Below, in pieces: positions 39,938-51,252 of a stretch of DNA of 64,000 nt (the stretch's first letter is position 1; each line of letters opens with the position of its first letter). A program made the position numbers and the translations under genes. Source of the stretch: Diaphorobacter aerolatus (GTDB lineage: Bacteria > Pseudomonadota > Gammaproteobacteria > Burkholderiales > Burkholderiaceae_C); NCBI RefSeq assembly GCF_014489535.1, contig NZ_CP060783.1, positions 4,175,501 through 4,239,500 on the forward strand. The letters are read 5' to 3'. A model generated the notes under the pieces. That model was not told where the DNA came from. It ran no database searches and saw nothing but the letters and a program-made list of their open reading frames with translations.

Positions 39938-42644
39938 ATGTCTTTGGGAACATTGGACGGCACAGGAGCGCAGGACGAACACCTGGGCTTTCGGGTCGAA
40001 GGTATGGATTGCGCCAGTTGCGTCGGCAAGATTGAAACAGCACTTGGTCGAATTGATGGCGTATCAAATGTGCAGGTCAATTTTACAAATGAGACACTGA
40101 CGTTGACGCGCAGCACAAGTAGCCGAAATACTGCTCGCGACATTGCCAAGAAAATCCGGTCGCTGGGCTTCGACGTGCAGGCACTGCCCGCGTCCGAAAT
40201 GTCCGCAGCACCTGCACCGCGCCAGGCGGCCCACGCGCATGACCACGCCGGCTGCGGCGGCCACCATGACCATGGGCATGCCCACGACCACGGGCACGAT
40301 CATTCGCACGGCAAGGCGTGCGGTGATGACCATGGGCATGGCCATGCTCACGGCCATGCCCATGACCACGGTCACGATCACGGGGCCTGCAGCGGGCATG
40401 ACCATGCGCCGGCCTCTGCCTCCCGTGGAGCACCCAGCACGCCCCCAACGTGTCCATGCGCGTCGAGGGCATGGACTGCGCCAGTTGCGTCGGCAAGATC
40501 GAAACGGCCCTCGCGCGCATGGCCGGCGTGTCCGACGCCCGCATCAACTTCACCGCCGAAACGCTGGAGCTGACGCTCGCGTCCAGTGGCCCCACGCAGT
40601 TCGGCGACATCGAGAAGACCATCAAGAGTTTGGGCTTCGGCGTCTCCGACGTGCGCCGCCACGACGGCTCCGCACCCGCCGCGCCGGCTCCGGCGTCCTC
40701 GGCCGCCAGCCTGCGCTGGTGGCAGACGAAAAAAGGCAGGCACGTGCTGGGCCTGGGTGGCCTCATGGGCTCGGCCTACGCGATCGCGCAGTTTGTTCCC
40801 GGCTACGCCGAATGGATCTTCGCCGCCGCGGTGATCACGGGCGTGCTGCCGTTCGCGCGCAAAGCCTTCGCACTGGCCATGTCAGGCTCGCCGTTCTCTA
40901 TCGAAACGCTGATGGTCGTCGCCTCGCTGGGCGCGCTCGTGATCGGCGAGGCCGAGGAAGCCGCTGCCGTGGTGTTCCTGTTCGCGATCGGTGAACTGCT
41001 GGAAAGCGTGGCCGCCGGCCGCGCGCGTGCCGGCATCAAGGCGCTGGCCTCGCTGGTGCCCAAGACGGCGGTACTGCTCGATGCCGCGGGCGGGCAGCGC
41101 GAAGTGCCCGCCGCCTCCCTGCGCGTGAGCGACCGCGTGCTGGTGCGTCCTGGTGACCGGGTGCCGGCGGACGGCAAGATCCTCCGCGGCGAAAGCAGCC
41201 TGGATGAGTCGCCCATCACCGGCGAGTCCGTGCCGCGTCAAAAGGCTATCGGTGCCGACGTGTTCGCCGGCTCCATCAACGTCGATGGCGTGCTCGAAGT
41301 ACAAGTCGAGAAGACGGCATCGGACAACACCATTTCGCGCATCATCCAACTGGTGGAGCAGGCGCAATCCTCCAAGGCGCCCACGGCTCGCTTCATCGAA
41401 AAGTTCAGCCGCTACTACACCCCTGCCGTCATGGCCATCGCGGCGTTGATCGTGGTGGTTCCGCCACTTGCCATGGGTGGCGACTGGAGTACCTGGCTGT
41501 ACCGCGGCCTCGCATTGCTGTTGATTGCCTGCCCATGTGCGCTGGTGCTCTCCACACCGGCAGCCATCGCCTCGGGTCTTGCGGTGGCCACGCGACGGGC
41601 CTGCTGATCAAGGGTGGCAACGCGTTGGAAACCATTGGCCGCGTACGCGCCATTGCCTTCGACAAAACTGGCACGCTGACCGAGGGCAAGCCGCGCATCA
41701 CAGAGGTCGTGCCCTTCGGGATGTTCAAGCAGCAACAGGTCCTTGCGCTTGCCGCCGCTGTCGAGTCCGGCTCGAACCATCCCTTGGCGAAGGCCATCGT
41801 CGCCCATGCCAAGAGCCTGGACGTGGCGATTCCCCAGGCCACGGACGCATCGGCCATCGCCGGCAAGGCGGTCCGCGCCACCGTGAACGGCAGTGCGCTC
41901 GCCGTCGGTTCGCCTGTCCATGCGAGTCAGACGGTCACTCTGACGGCTGAGCAGCGCCGCGAGATCGACAAGCTGGAAGACGGCGGAAAGACCGTCGTGG
42001 TGCTGTTCGAAGAAGGCAGCAAGAACGTGATGGGGCTGCTGGCCCTGCGCGACGAGCCCCGCCGCGACGCACGCGAAGGGGTAGCCCAGCTCAACGCCAT
42101 GGGCGTGCGCTCGGTCATGCTGACCGGCGACAACCGCCGCACTGCGCAGGCGATCGCCGGCAAGCTAGGCATCGAGTGGGAGGCTGAGCTGCTGCCGCAG
42201 GACAAGCTGCGCTTGGTCAACGATATGAAGCGTGATGCCAAGGTGGCGATGGTCGGCGACGGCATCAACGACGCGCCGGCCCTGGCGACCGCCGACGTGG
42301 GTATCGCCATGGGCGGCGGCACGGACGTGGCGCTGGAAACCGCCGATGCCGCGCTGCTCAAGAGCCGCGTCACGGATGTGGCCCACCTGGTGGCCCTGTC
42401 GCGGGCGACGATGGCCAACATCCACCAGAACGTCGTATTCGCCATTGGCCTCAAGGGCTTGTTCCTGGTCACCACCGTGTTGGGTATCACCGGCCTGTGG
42501 ATTGCCGTGCTGGCCGACACCGGCGCCACGGCCCTGGTCACGCTCAATGCACTGCGCCTGCTGCGCTTCAAGGGCGCGCCGGAGACCAGCCACGGCGACG
42601 ACGCCGGGCGTCCCACCACCTTGTCCATGCCGTCTGCCCGCTGA
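39938..42644 (+). CDS. cadA: Zn/Cd/Pb P1B-type ATPase with two HMA domains and His-rich linker, two frame breaks
   Basis: Restoring bases at 40442-40446 and about 41593 gives 902 residues. Two HMA domains, each with GMDCASC, are separated by a linker with about 25 histidines. Then come the membrane metal site [26 protein letters not shown] and [10 protein letters not shown]. The CPCALVxSTP form marks the Zn(II)/Cd(II)/Pb(II) group (ZntA/CadA). It exports these cations from the cytoplasm. An SmtB-like half-operator lies upstream. The first break falls at the end of the linker and the second just after the CPC helix. Confidence 0.93.
40231..40408 (+). repeat. His/Asp/Gly-rich imperfect tandem repeat in cadA
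   Basis: About 60 codons consist mostly of short repeats of CATGACCA[CT]GG-type units giving HDHGH and HGHAH motifs, with Cys residues in between. It links the two HMA domains of CadA and is likely a flexible zinc-binding segment. Confidence 0.75.
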
Positions 42645-42658
42645 GGCAACAAGAGGGC

Positions 42659-42689
42659 TTGACTTTGCCGTCGTTGTAACGCCTAGCCT
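42659..42689 (+). promoter_or_regulatory. Possible MerR-type promoter of the multidrug RND operon
   Basis: TTGACT, a 19-base spacer, then TAGCCT. The spacer length suits MerR-family activation, and a MerR gene lies at the end of the operon. The spacer has no clear dyad, so this is tentative. Confidence 0.35.
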
Positions 42690-42754
42690 CCACACAAATT
42701 TCTGCAGGACGCTTCGGAAGGGCCGGAGTCCTGCATCCAAGAAGGATCACTTCC

Positions 42755-44027
42755 ATGCGTAAGAAAATCAAAATCGTTGTGGTGGCGGGCATCATCGCAG
42801 CCGTCGGGGGATAGCGATCGCTGCCCGCGATGTCAAGGACGAGGGCAAGGCCGCGGCCCCCCCGGCGGGCGCGCCGATGGCGCCGCAGGTGCCCGTGGCC
42901 GAGGTCATTACCCGCACGGTCACGCCATCGGCCGAGTACACCGGCTTCCTGGCCGCGCCCAAGACCGTCGAGTTGCGTTCGCGGGTCGGCGGAGCCGTCG
43001 ATGCGGTGAGCGTTCCCGAAGGTAGCCTCGTGCGCAAGGGCCAACTGCTGTTCCAGATCGACCCAAGGCCGTTCCAGGTGGCGCTCGACACGGCCGTGGC
43101 GCAACTGCGGCAGGCCGAGGTGCTGGCCAGCCAGGCCCAGGCCGACTTTGACCGCGCCGAGCGCCTGGTGGCGACCGGCGCGGTCTCACGCAAGACCTAC
43201 GACGATGCCGCCTCAGCACGCAGCGCACGTCAGGCCCAAGTGCAGGCGGCCAAGGCCGCCGTTGCTGCGGCACGGCTGGATCTGTCTTACACGCGCATCA
43301 CGTCGCCTATCGCGGGGCGAGTTGACCGCGTGCTCGTGACCGAGGGCAACCTAGTCAGCGGTGGCGGCGCTGGCGCTGCGACGCTGTTGACCACGATCGT
43401 TTCCATCGACCCACTGCACGTGTACTTCGACATCGATGAGGCCACGTACCTCAATGTTGTAAGCCGCTCGCGACCCCTTGCGGGGCCGATAGCAAGGACT
43501 CGCTGCCCGTGCAGGTCGGGCTGACCACTGACAAGGGTTTCCCGCACAGGGGCGTACTCGACTTCGTAGGCAATACCATCGACCGAAGCACCGGCACGAT
43601 CCGCGCGCGCGCCGTCGTGCCCAACCCGAATGGGCACATGACACCCGGCATGTTCGCCCAGGCCAAGCTGTCCACCGGCGCGGCGCGCGAGGCCGTACTG
43701 ATCGACGACCTGGCCGTGGGCACCGACCAGGGGCGCAACTACGTGCTGGTCGTCGGTGATAATAATCAGGCCCAGTACCGGCCCATCGAACTGGGGCCGG
43801 TGGTGGACGGGCTGCGCGTCATCAACGGCGGCCTGCAGGCCGGCGAGAAGATCATCATCAAGGGTCTCGTGCGTCCCGGCATGGCGGTCACGCCGCGCAT
43901 GGTGCCTATGCAGGTACCCACGACACCTGCCACCGGTGCGGCCTCCGCAGCGGCGTCGACCGAGGCCGGTGACGCGGATCAGGCCAAGGCTGACGGCGCG
44001 GCTGGCTCGACGGAGGCCCGCCAATGA
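42755..44027 (+). CDS. RND membrane fusion protein (MexE-like), two frame breaks
   Basis: Restoring one base at 42806-42810 and one at 43482-43485 gives 424 residues. An N-terminal hydrophobic signal (IKIVVVAGIIAAVGG) is followed by AcrA-type segments: RVGGAVDAVSVPEGSLVRKGQLLFQIDPRPF, cut here into the lipoyl half-motif, a helical hairpin, and SYTRITSPIAGRVDR. It connects the RND pump to the outer-membrane channel. AAGGA precedes the ATG at 42755; ignoring the first break would remove the signal peptide. Its TGA overlaps the pump ATG (ATGA). Confidence 0.9.
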
Positions 44028-47000
44028 ACTTCCCTCGTTTCTTCATCAACCGGCCGATCTTCGCCATCGTTCTGTCGGTGCTGATGCTGATCGCCGGCGC
44101 GATCAGCTATTTCCAGCTCCCCTGAGCGAGTACCCACAGGTCACGCCGCCGACGGTGCAGGTCACCGCCAGCTATCCCGGTGCAAATCCGCAGGTGATCG
44201 CCGACACTGTGGCATCGCCGCTGGAGCAGGCGATCAACGGCGTGGAAGGCATGATGTACATGCAATCCCAGATGTCCACAGACGGGCGAATGGTACTCAC
44301 CATCTCTTTCGAGCAGCACGTTGACCCCGACGTCGCACAGATTCAGGTGCAGAACCGCGTATCGCGCGCGCTGCCCCGGCTGCCCCCGACGTTCAGCGCA
44401 TCGGCGTAGTCACTGAAAAAACCGCGCCTGACATTCTCATGGTAGTGCATATGCTCTCGCCGGGAGATCACTACGACCCGTTGTACGTGTCCAACTACGC
44501 AATGCTCAACGTGCGCGACGAACTAGCCCGACTGCCGGGCATCGCCAACGTGATCATTGGCGGCGAAGGCGAGTACGCAATGCGGGTCTGGCTCGACCCG
44601 AAGAAGGTCGCATCGCGGGGCATGACCGCCAGCGATGTAGTTGCTGCCATCCGTGAACAGAACGTGCAAGTTGCAGCAGGCTCTATCGGCCAGCAGCCCA
44701 ATGCATCGTCCGCCTTTCAGGTTACCGTTAATGCTCTGGGCCGCTTGACCACCGAAGAGCAGTTCGGTGACATCGTGATCAAGGCTGGTGCTAGCGGCCA
44801 AGTAACGCGCCTGCGCGACGTTGCGCGCCTGGAACTGGGCTCGGACAACTACACCATGCGCGGCCAACTCAACGGTGAAAACGCGGTCGGCCTGCAAATT
44901 CTGATGACGCCCGGCTCCAATGCCCTGGACACGTCCAGCGCGGTGCGCGCGACGATGGAGCGGCTGCAGGCTAAGTTCCCCGAAGGCATCGAGTACAAAA
45001 TCGCCTACGACCCCACGGTCTTCGTGCGCGCCTCGCTCCAGTCTGTCGCCGTCACGCTGCTGGAGGCCATCCTCCTGGTGGTGATCGTGGTGGTGCTGTT
45101 CCTGCAATCCTGGCGCGCATCGATCATTCCACTGATCGCCGTGCCGGTTTCGCTGGTCGGCACGTTCGCGGTGATGCACATGTTCGGCTTCTCGCTGAAC
45201 ACGCTGTCGCTGTTCGGCCTCGTGCTCTCCATCGGCATCGTGGTGGACGACGCCATCGTGGTGGTGGAGAACGTCGAGCGGCACATGGCTCTGGGCGAAT
45301 CTCCCAAGGATGCGGCGCGCAAGGCCATGGATGAAGTGACCGGCCCGATCCTGGCCATCACCTCGGTGCTGGCGGCAGTCTTCATCCCCTCGGCGTTCCT
45401 GTCGGGGCTGCAAGGCGAGTTCTATCGCCAGTTCGCGTTGACCATCGCGTTCTCGACTATCTTGTCGGCGATCAACTCGCTCACGCTGTCGCCCGCGCTG
45501 GCAGCCGTCCTGCTCAAGCCGCACCATGGCGCAGTCAAGCCAGATCGCGTCACGCGCATCATCGAGGGCGTGTTTGGCGGCTTCTTCCGCCGCTTCAACC
45601 GTTTTTTCGATAGCGCCTCGAATGCCTACGTAGGAGGCGTGCGCCGCGCGGTGCGCGGCAGCACCATCGTGTTGCTGCTCTACGTCGGCTTCCTGGGTTT
45701 GACCTGGCTGGGCTTCCACAAGGTACCTACTGGCTTCGTGCCCGCGCAAGACAAGTACTACTTAGTGGGCATCGCCCAGTTGCCTACCGGCGCGTCGCTG
45801 GATCGCACCGAGGCAGTCGTCAAGGAGATGACCAAGATCGCATTGGCCGAGCCTGGCGTTGAAAGCGTGGTGGCCTTTCCCGGACTGTCGGTCAACGGCC
45901 CGGTGAACCAGCCGAACACCGCGCTGATGTTCGCCATGCTCAAACCCTTCGATGAGCGCAAAGAACCGTCGCTGTCGGCCTTCGCCATCCAGGGCAAGCT
46001 CATGGGCAAGTTCAGCCAGATCCCGGACGGCTTCGTTGGCATATTCCCGCCGCCGCCGGTGCCGGGCCTGGGTTCGATGGCGGCTTCAAGCTGCAGATCG
46101 AGGACCGGGCGGGCCTGGGTCCCGAGGCGCTTGCGCAGGCACAGGGCCAGATCATGGGCAAGGCCATGCAGGCGCCCGAGCTGGCGAACATGCTCGCCAG
46201 CTTCCAGACCAATGCACCGCAGTTGCAGGTTGACATCGATCGGGTGAAGGCCAAGTCCCAGGGCGTGTCGCTAACCGAGGTGTTCGACACATTACAGATC
46301 AATCTCGGCTCACTATATGTCAACGACTTCAACCGATTCGGTCGGACTTACCGGGTCATGGCCCAAGCCGATGCGCCGTTCCGCATGCAGGCTGAAGACA
46401 TAGGCATGCTCAAGGTGCGCAATGCAGCGGGCGACATGATCCCGCTGAGCGCGATCACGACCATTGAGCGCAGTTCCGGCCCCGACCGGGTGATGCACTA
46501 CAACGGCTTTCCCTCGGCCGACATCAGCGGAGGGCCAGCGCCGGGCTACTCGTCCGGACAGGCTACTGCCGCGATCGAGAAGATCGTGACCGAGTCGCTG
46601 CCGGACGGCATGACCTACGAATGGACGGATCTGACTTTCCAGGAAAAGCGGGTTGGCAATACTGCGATCTATATCTTCGCGCTGGCGGTGTTGCTCGCCT
46701 TCCTGTTCCTGGCGGCCCAGTACAACAGTTGGTCGCTGCCGTTCGCTGTGTTGCTGATTGCACCCATGGCGCTGCTCTCAGCGATCGCCGGCGTCTGGCT
46801 CTCGGGAGGGGACAACAACATCTTCACACAGATCGGTTTCGTGGTGCTGGTCGGCCTAGCCGCCAAGAACGCGATCCTGATTGTGGAGTTCGCCCGCGCG
46901 AAGGAAAGCGAAGGGCCGATCCGCTGGCTGCCGTGCTCGAAGCCGCGCGCTTGCGGTTGCGCCCAATCCTGATGACGTCGTTCGCCTTTATCGCTGGTGT

Positions 47001-47196
47001 GGTGCCACTGGTGCTGGCCAGCGGTGCGGGTGCCGAGATGCGCCATGCCATGGGCATCGCGGTATTCGCCGGCATGCTGGGCGTGACGGCATTCGGCCTG
47101 GTGCTGACGCCGGTGTTCTACGTTGTGGTGCGTAAGCTGGCGCTGCGCCGCGAAGCGCGCCATGCCCATGTCGGCATGACCGACCAGCAGGCGTGA
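44024..47196 (+). CDS. Multidrug-type RND pump (MexF/AcrB-like), four frame breaks
   Basis: Four restored bases (44119-44122, 44383-44387, 46079-46080, 46913-46915) give 1058 residues. It begins FPRFFINRPIFAIVLSV, has the SEYPQVTPPTVQV segment after TM1, and the TM4 proton-relay DD in GIVVDDAIVVVEN, the hydrophobe/amphiphile (HAE1) signature. These pumps expel antibiotics, dyes or solvents rather than metal ions. Gene order fusion-pump-channel follows MexEF-OprN. The four breaks in one gene show how dense the indels are. Confidence 0.92.
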
Positions 47197-47216
47197 CGGC
47201 CAGGAGGACATACGAC

Positions 47217-48721
47217 ATGAAGACATCTTTCACACTCAAACGATCCGCCAAGATGCTGGCGCCGCTCGTCCTCGCGGCGGCACTGGCTGGCTGCTCCATG
47301 GCACCGAAATATGACCGGCCCGTAGCGCCGATCGACACAGCGTATCCTTCCGGCGCGGCCTATGTGGAACCGGCGGTCGCGACGCCCGACGACGCGATCA
47401 CGGCCGAGATCGGCTGGCGGGACTTCTTCCGCGACCCGCTGCTGCTGCAGTTGATCGGCATCTCGTTGGAGAACAACCGCGACATGCGCAAGGCCGCGCT
47501 CAACGTCGAAGCGGCGCAGGCGCTGTACCGCATCCAGCGCGCCGAGGTGCTGCCAAACCTGGGCGTTTCCGCCAGCGGCGCGTCAGAACGTGTACCGGCC
47601 GACCTCAGCACCACGGGCAAAGCGAGGTGCTCAGGCGCTACGACGTGGCCGGGGTGGCGGCCGCCTGGGAACTGGACCTGTGGGGCCGCATCCGCAGCCT
47701 TAACGACCGAGCGCTGGCGTCCTACTTGGCCCTCGACGAGACCCGCATCGCTACGCAGATGAGCTTGGTGTCCGAGGTGGCCGGCGCTTACCTCACGCTA
47801 CTTGCCGACCAGGAGCTGCTGCGCCTGACAAGCGACACCCTCGCCACACAGAAGCTCTCCTACGACCTGACGACCCAACTGGTGGAAGCTGGCAACTCCA
47901 CTCAGCTCGACCTGCGCCTCGTGGAGATCGCGCTGCGCACCGCCGAGGCCAATCATGCTGCTTACACGCGACAGGCGGCCAGGGACCGCAACGCGCTGGT
48001 ACTGCTGCTGGGCCAGCCGCTGACGCCCGAGCTTTCCCGACAGTTGGACGAGGCTGTGGTGCTACCCGACAACATCGTGCCAACCGATCTACCAAGCGGT
48101 TTACCGTCGGAACTACTCGCGCGCCGTCCTGACATCCGCGCTGCCGAGCAGATGCTGATCGGTTCCAACGCCAACATCGGCGCGGCGCGGGCAGCATTCT
48201 TCCCAACGATCAGCCTCACGGGTTCGGCCGGCACGGCCAGCGCCTCGCTCGACGGCCTGTTCGATTCGGGCTCGCGGGCCTGGAGCTTTCTGCCGCAGCT
48301 CACGCTGCCCATCTTCCGCGGCGGCGCATTGCGCGCCAGCCTGGACATGGCACAGGTACAAAAGAGGATAGAGATCGCCAACTACGAGAAGTCTATTCAG
48401 GCGGCTTTCGCAGAGGTGGCCGACGGCTTGGCGGGCAAGCGCACACTCGATGAGCAGATCCGCTCGGAGCAACTCCTGGTGGCCGCGAGTCAAAAGGCCT
48501 ACGAGCTGGCCGGGCAGCGTTTTCAAGAAGGCGTGGACGACAACCTTACCTTGCTCGACGCGCAACGCACACAGTACGGTGCGCAGCAGACCCTGGTGCG
48601 CACGCGCCTGACGCGGCTGAACAACCTCATCCACCTTTACAAGGCGCTGGGTGGCGGCTGGACTGAGCATACGGTGCAATCGGGCTCCACCGCGCAATCA
48701 TCCACCCGGTCGCCGGGATAA
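47217..48721 (+). CDS. RND outer-membrane lipoprotein channel (OprN/OprM-like), one frame break
   Basis: One restored base near 47617-47621 gives 501 residues. The N-terminus has a lipobox (LAGC, Cys in ALAGCSMAPKYDRP), typical of NodT/OprM-type channels, followed by two TolC repeats including RRPDIRAAEQMLIGSNANIGAARAAFFP, cut into the usual RPDI and AFFP motifs. ATG at 47217 begins the lipoprotein signal. It is the last pump gene and is 20 bases after the RND gene. The C-terminal Ser/Thr-rich tail is unconserved. Confidence 0.9.
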
Positions 48722-48727
48722 AGGCTA

Positions 48728-48759
48728 TGCGCAACGGTGGCGTTCCCCATCGTTGCGCA
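48728..48759. repeat. Inverted repeat between the channel gene and merR
   Basis: TGCGCAACG (48728-48736) and CGTTGCGCA (48751-48759) are perfect 9-base arms 14 bases apart. It lies 12 bases before the MerR ATG and just after the channel stop, so it could be a terminator without a T run or an operator. Confidence 0.5.
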
Positions 48760-48770
48760 CGGAGAACTGG

Positions 48771-49145
48771 ATGAGAATCGGTGAGCTTGCGCGCTTGACG
48801 GGCACCCCCCCGGAGAACATTCGTTTCTACGAGCGGGAGGGCCTGTTGCAAGCCCCGGAGCGGTCACGCAACAACTATCGGCGCTATGGCCCGGCGCATG
48901 TCGAACGGCTTCACCTGATTCGCAACTACCGTGCGTCGGGGATCGGCCTGGATGACGTGCGCCGTCTGCTGAGTTGGGCACATGAGGGGTTGCTGGAACC
49001 TGAACTGCTAAGGCAGGCTGTCCAAGGCCATCTCGCCTGTGTCGAGGAACGTATGGAGCAACTGATCCAGGTGAAAGAGCACCTGCTCGGCTTGGCCTTG
49101 CACGGGGCGGCTTCCGAGGATGGACCGGCTCGCGATGGCTCGTGA
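48771..49145 (+). CDS. MerR-family regulator
   Basis: This 124-residue protein has the MerR N-terminus MRIGELARLTGTP, IRFYEREGLL, YRRYGPAHVERL and a dimerisation helix. It lacks the Cys residues of CueR, CadR or PbrR, so it is unlikely to be a classic metal sensor; the C-terminus is short. It follows the MexEF-OprN-like genes by 50 bases and may control them, for example in response to an organic compound. The ATG at 48771 follows GGAGAA. Confidence 0.85.
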   Translation: MRIGELARLTGTPPENIRFYEREGLLQAPERSRNNYRRYGPAHVERLHLIRNYRASGIGLDDVRRLLSWAHEGLLEPELLRQAVQGHLACVEERMEQLIQVKEHLLGLALHGAASEDGPARDGS

Positions 49146-49165
49146 GCATCGCATGGCCTTATAAC

Positions 49166-49179
49166 TGAATATATATTCA
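49166..49179. promoter_or_regulatory. SmtB-type operator upstream of an MFS gene
   Basis: TGAA-TATATA-TTCA is a perfect 14-base palindrome with the same half-site spacing as the czcD operator. It is 45 bases before the MFS ATG, the same distance as in czcD. Confidence 0.7.
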
Positions 49180-49223
49180 TTCGTGTAATATTTCCGGCCA
49201 GACAAACGAATAAGAAAGACGCC

Positions 49224-50404
49224 ATGACCGACCCGAACATCACGCGCCGAAACATCGGTGTTCTCACCGCCGCGCAGGCGCTCGGCGGCGCCAGCGCGCC
49301 CATCGTGATGTCGCTGGGTGGGCTGGTCGGCCAGCAGCTTGCCAACGATTCGGCCTGGATCACGTTGCCCGTGAGCCTGTTTGGCCTGGGCCTTGCCATC
49401 GGCACCTTGCCCGCAGCGTTCATCATGCGACGCCATGGCCGCCGTAACGGATACGTGGTCGGGGTCGGCTTCGGCGTAGCCTCGGGCCTGATCGCCGCAC
49501 TGGGCATCATGCTGGCGTCGTTCTGGATCTTCTGCGCCGGCACCTTCCTGGCAGGCTTCTACAGCGCGTATGTGCAGAGCTACCGCTTCGCAGCTGCCGA
49601 CACCGCCGAGGACGCACTCAAGGCCAAGGCCATTTCCTGGGTCATGGTGGGCGGCCTCGCGGGCGCTATCATCGGGCCGCAGTTGGTGATCTTCACACGC
49701 GACGCGGTAGCGGGCACGCCCTACGTCGGCAGCTTCCTCAGCCAGGCGCTGTTGCCGCTGATCGCCTTGCCGATCCTGCTCATGCTGCGCACGCCGCGCC
49801 AGACCCAGGCCGAAGCAGTCGCCGATAGCGGTCGGACGGTGCTGCAGCTCTTGGCGATGCCGCGCTATCTGCTGGCCGTGGCTGCGGGCGTGGTGTCCTA
49901 TGGGGTGATGGCGTTCGTGATGACCGCCGCACCTGTAGCGATGGTCAACCATGGACATTCGGTGGACAACGCCGCCCTGGGCATCCAGTGGCACTTGCTG
50001 GCGATGTTCGGGCCGAGCTTCTTCACCGGACGACTGATGGTGCGCTACGGCAAGGAGCGCGTGACCGCCGTCGGCATGGTGCTGCTCGCCGCCTCTGGGG
50101 TGGTGGCCCTGGGCGGGCTCGGCCTGTCCCACTTCTGGGGCTCGCTGGCGCTGCTGGGCATCGGCTGGAATTTCAGTTTCATCGGCGCGACGGCGATGGT
50201 CACCGACTGCCACACTCCGGCCGAGCGGGCAAGGCGCAGGGCATGAACGACTTCTTCGTCTTCGCCGCCACGGCGGCCGTGTCGTTCCTCGCGGGGTCGA
50301 TCCTGCACAACTCGGGCTGGCAAGCGGTCAACTGGATGATCTTCCCGGCCTTGGCGCTGATCCTGGTGCCGCTGCTGTGGCAGGGTCGGTACGGTCGCAA
50401 CTGA
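49224..50404 (+). CDS. MFS transporter, one frame break
   Basis: One restored base at 50227-50229 gives 393 residues with about 12 hydrophobic segments. The loop 2-3 region carries MRRHGRRNGYVVG, similar to the MFS GRR signature. It lacks His-rich ends. The SmtB-type operator at 49166 predicts metal induction, so it may export a metal complex or a compound produced under metal stress; the substrate cannot be read. The break near the C-terminus removes the last two helices if taken literally. Confidence 0.87.
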
Positions 50405-50558
50405 CTTGACTTGGTGGGGCATTGATCGAGGACTGGAAGCCGATAAGTGGCCCGTTCCGGCACTACACGACTTGTCTCCACTGCTGAAATTTCGGAAAGC
50501 TACTTTGCCGTTCCACCTTTATTGATGGTCAAAGAGTTGTATGGGCAGATGAATTTAG

Positions 50559-51131
50559 TTAATTAGATTTATCAAGAAGCAGTTTAACCACGGCTTTGGC
50601 TTTGCGAGCAGCGTGCAAATCTCCAAGAACGTGAGCCTGAATAATCGCCCCTTCAAGCAACATAGCAATTGTTTCAGAGATTTGAACTATCGATTCTCTG
50701 GACGTTATGGCAAGTGAAGTGTGGTGTGTGATCCATCGCAGCATAGCCTCTTTGTTTCGGGCGCAAAGCTTATGTATATCATGATCCGGATTGCTGAATT
50801 CGGCGCTGACATTAATGAAATAACAGCCCAAGAAAAGTGGCTTGGATTGATCGAGACCCTGAAACAGATCGTCAAAGGCATCAAGCATGGCATACAAGGC
50901 GTCCCTGCCTGGCGTCGCTTCGTGCAAACGCAAATCGAGCCAAGAGAAATACTGCTGATCACAATATTCGACGGTCGCAGCAATCAGATCTTCCTTGCTG
51001 GAGAAGTGGTTATATAGCGTTTTCTTGGCAATGCCGGACTCTTCAAGCACCCGATTTATACCAACAGCATGAATGCCGTACTTATAAAACAGGTTGAAGG
51101 CAGTTGCGACTAACTGTTCTTTTTTGTCCAT
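50559..51131 (-). CDS. TetR-family repressor
   Basis: This 190-residue protein has the TetR helix-turn-helix (LFYKYGIHAVGINRVLEESGIAKKTLYNHF pattern, cut at about residue 40) and a helical ligand domain. It is divergent from the flavoprotein gene at 51253, and two AGAC-type palindromes lie between them. TetR repressors of this arrangement (NemR-like) usually respond to an electrophile or organic compound. The Met at 51131 is chosen; 51143 adds four residues. The gene is markedly AT-richer than the ICE around it. Confidence 0.88.
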   Translation of the reverse strand: MDKKEQLVATAFNLFYKYGIHAVGINRVLEESGIAKKTLYNHFSSKEDLIAATVEYCDQQYFSWLDLRLHEATPGRDALYAMLDAFDDLFQGLDQSKPLFLGCYFINVSAEFSNPDHDIHKLCARNKEAMLRWITHHTSLAITSRESIVQISETIAMLLEGAIIQAHVLGDLHAARKAKAVVKLLLDKSN

Positions 51132-51180
51132 GGTGTTCTTCATCGTTGTGAGGATTCATACACGACATGTTGACACAGGG

Positions 51181-51221
51181 AGACAGACCTGTCTACATTC
51201 CACAAGGAGACCGATCTGTCT
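51181..51221. promoter_or_regulatory. Two tandem TetR-type operators
   Basis: AGACAGACCTGTCT (51181-51194) and AGACCGATCTGTCT (51208-51221) are near-identical palindromes 27 bases apart. Both fit AGACnGAnCTGTCT, similar to the NemR box. They lie in the divergent promoter region of tetR and the MerA-like gene. Confidence 0.75.
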
Positions 51222-51252
51222 CTTTCTTTGTAATTTCCTTGAGGCTTCTTTT

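Noticed and set aside
44523..45749. 408-codon minus-strand frame inside the multidrug RND gene
   Set aside because: Antisense shadow with biased His/Asp/Gln composition; the RND frame is unequivocal.
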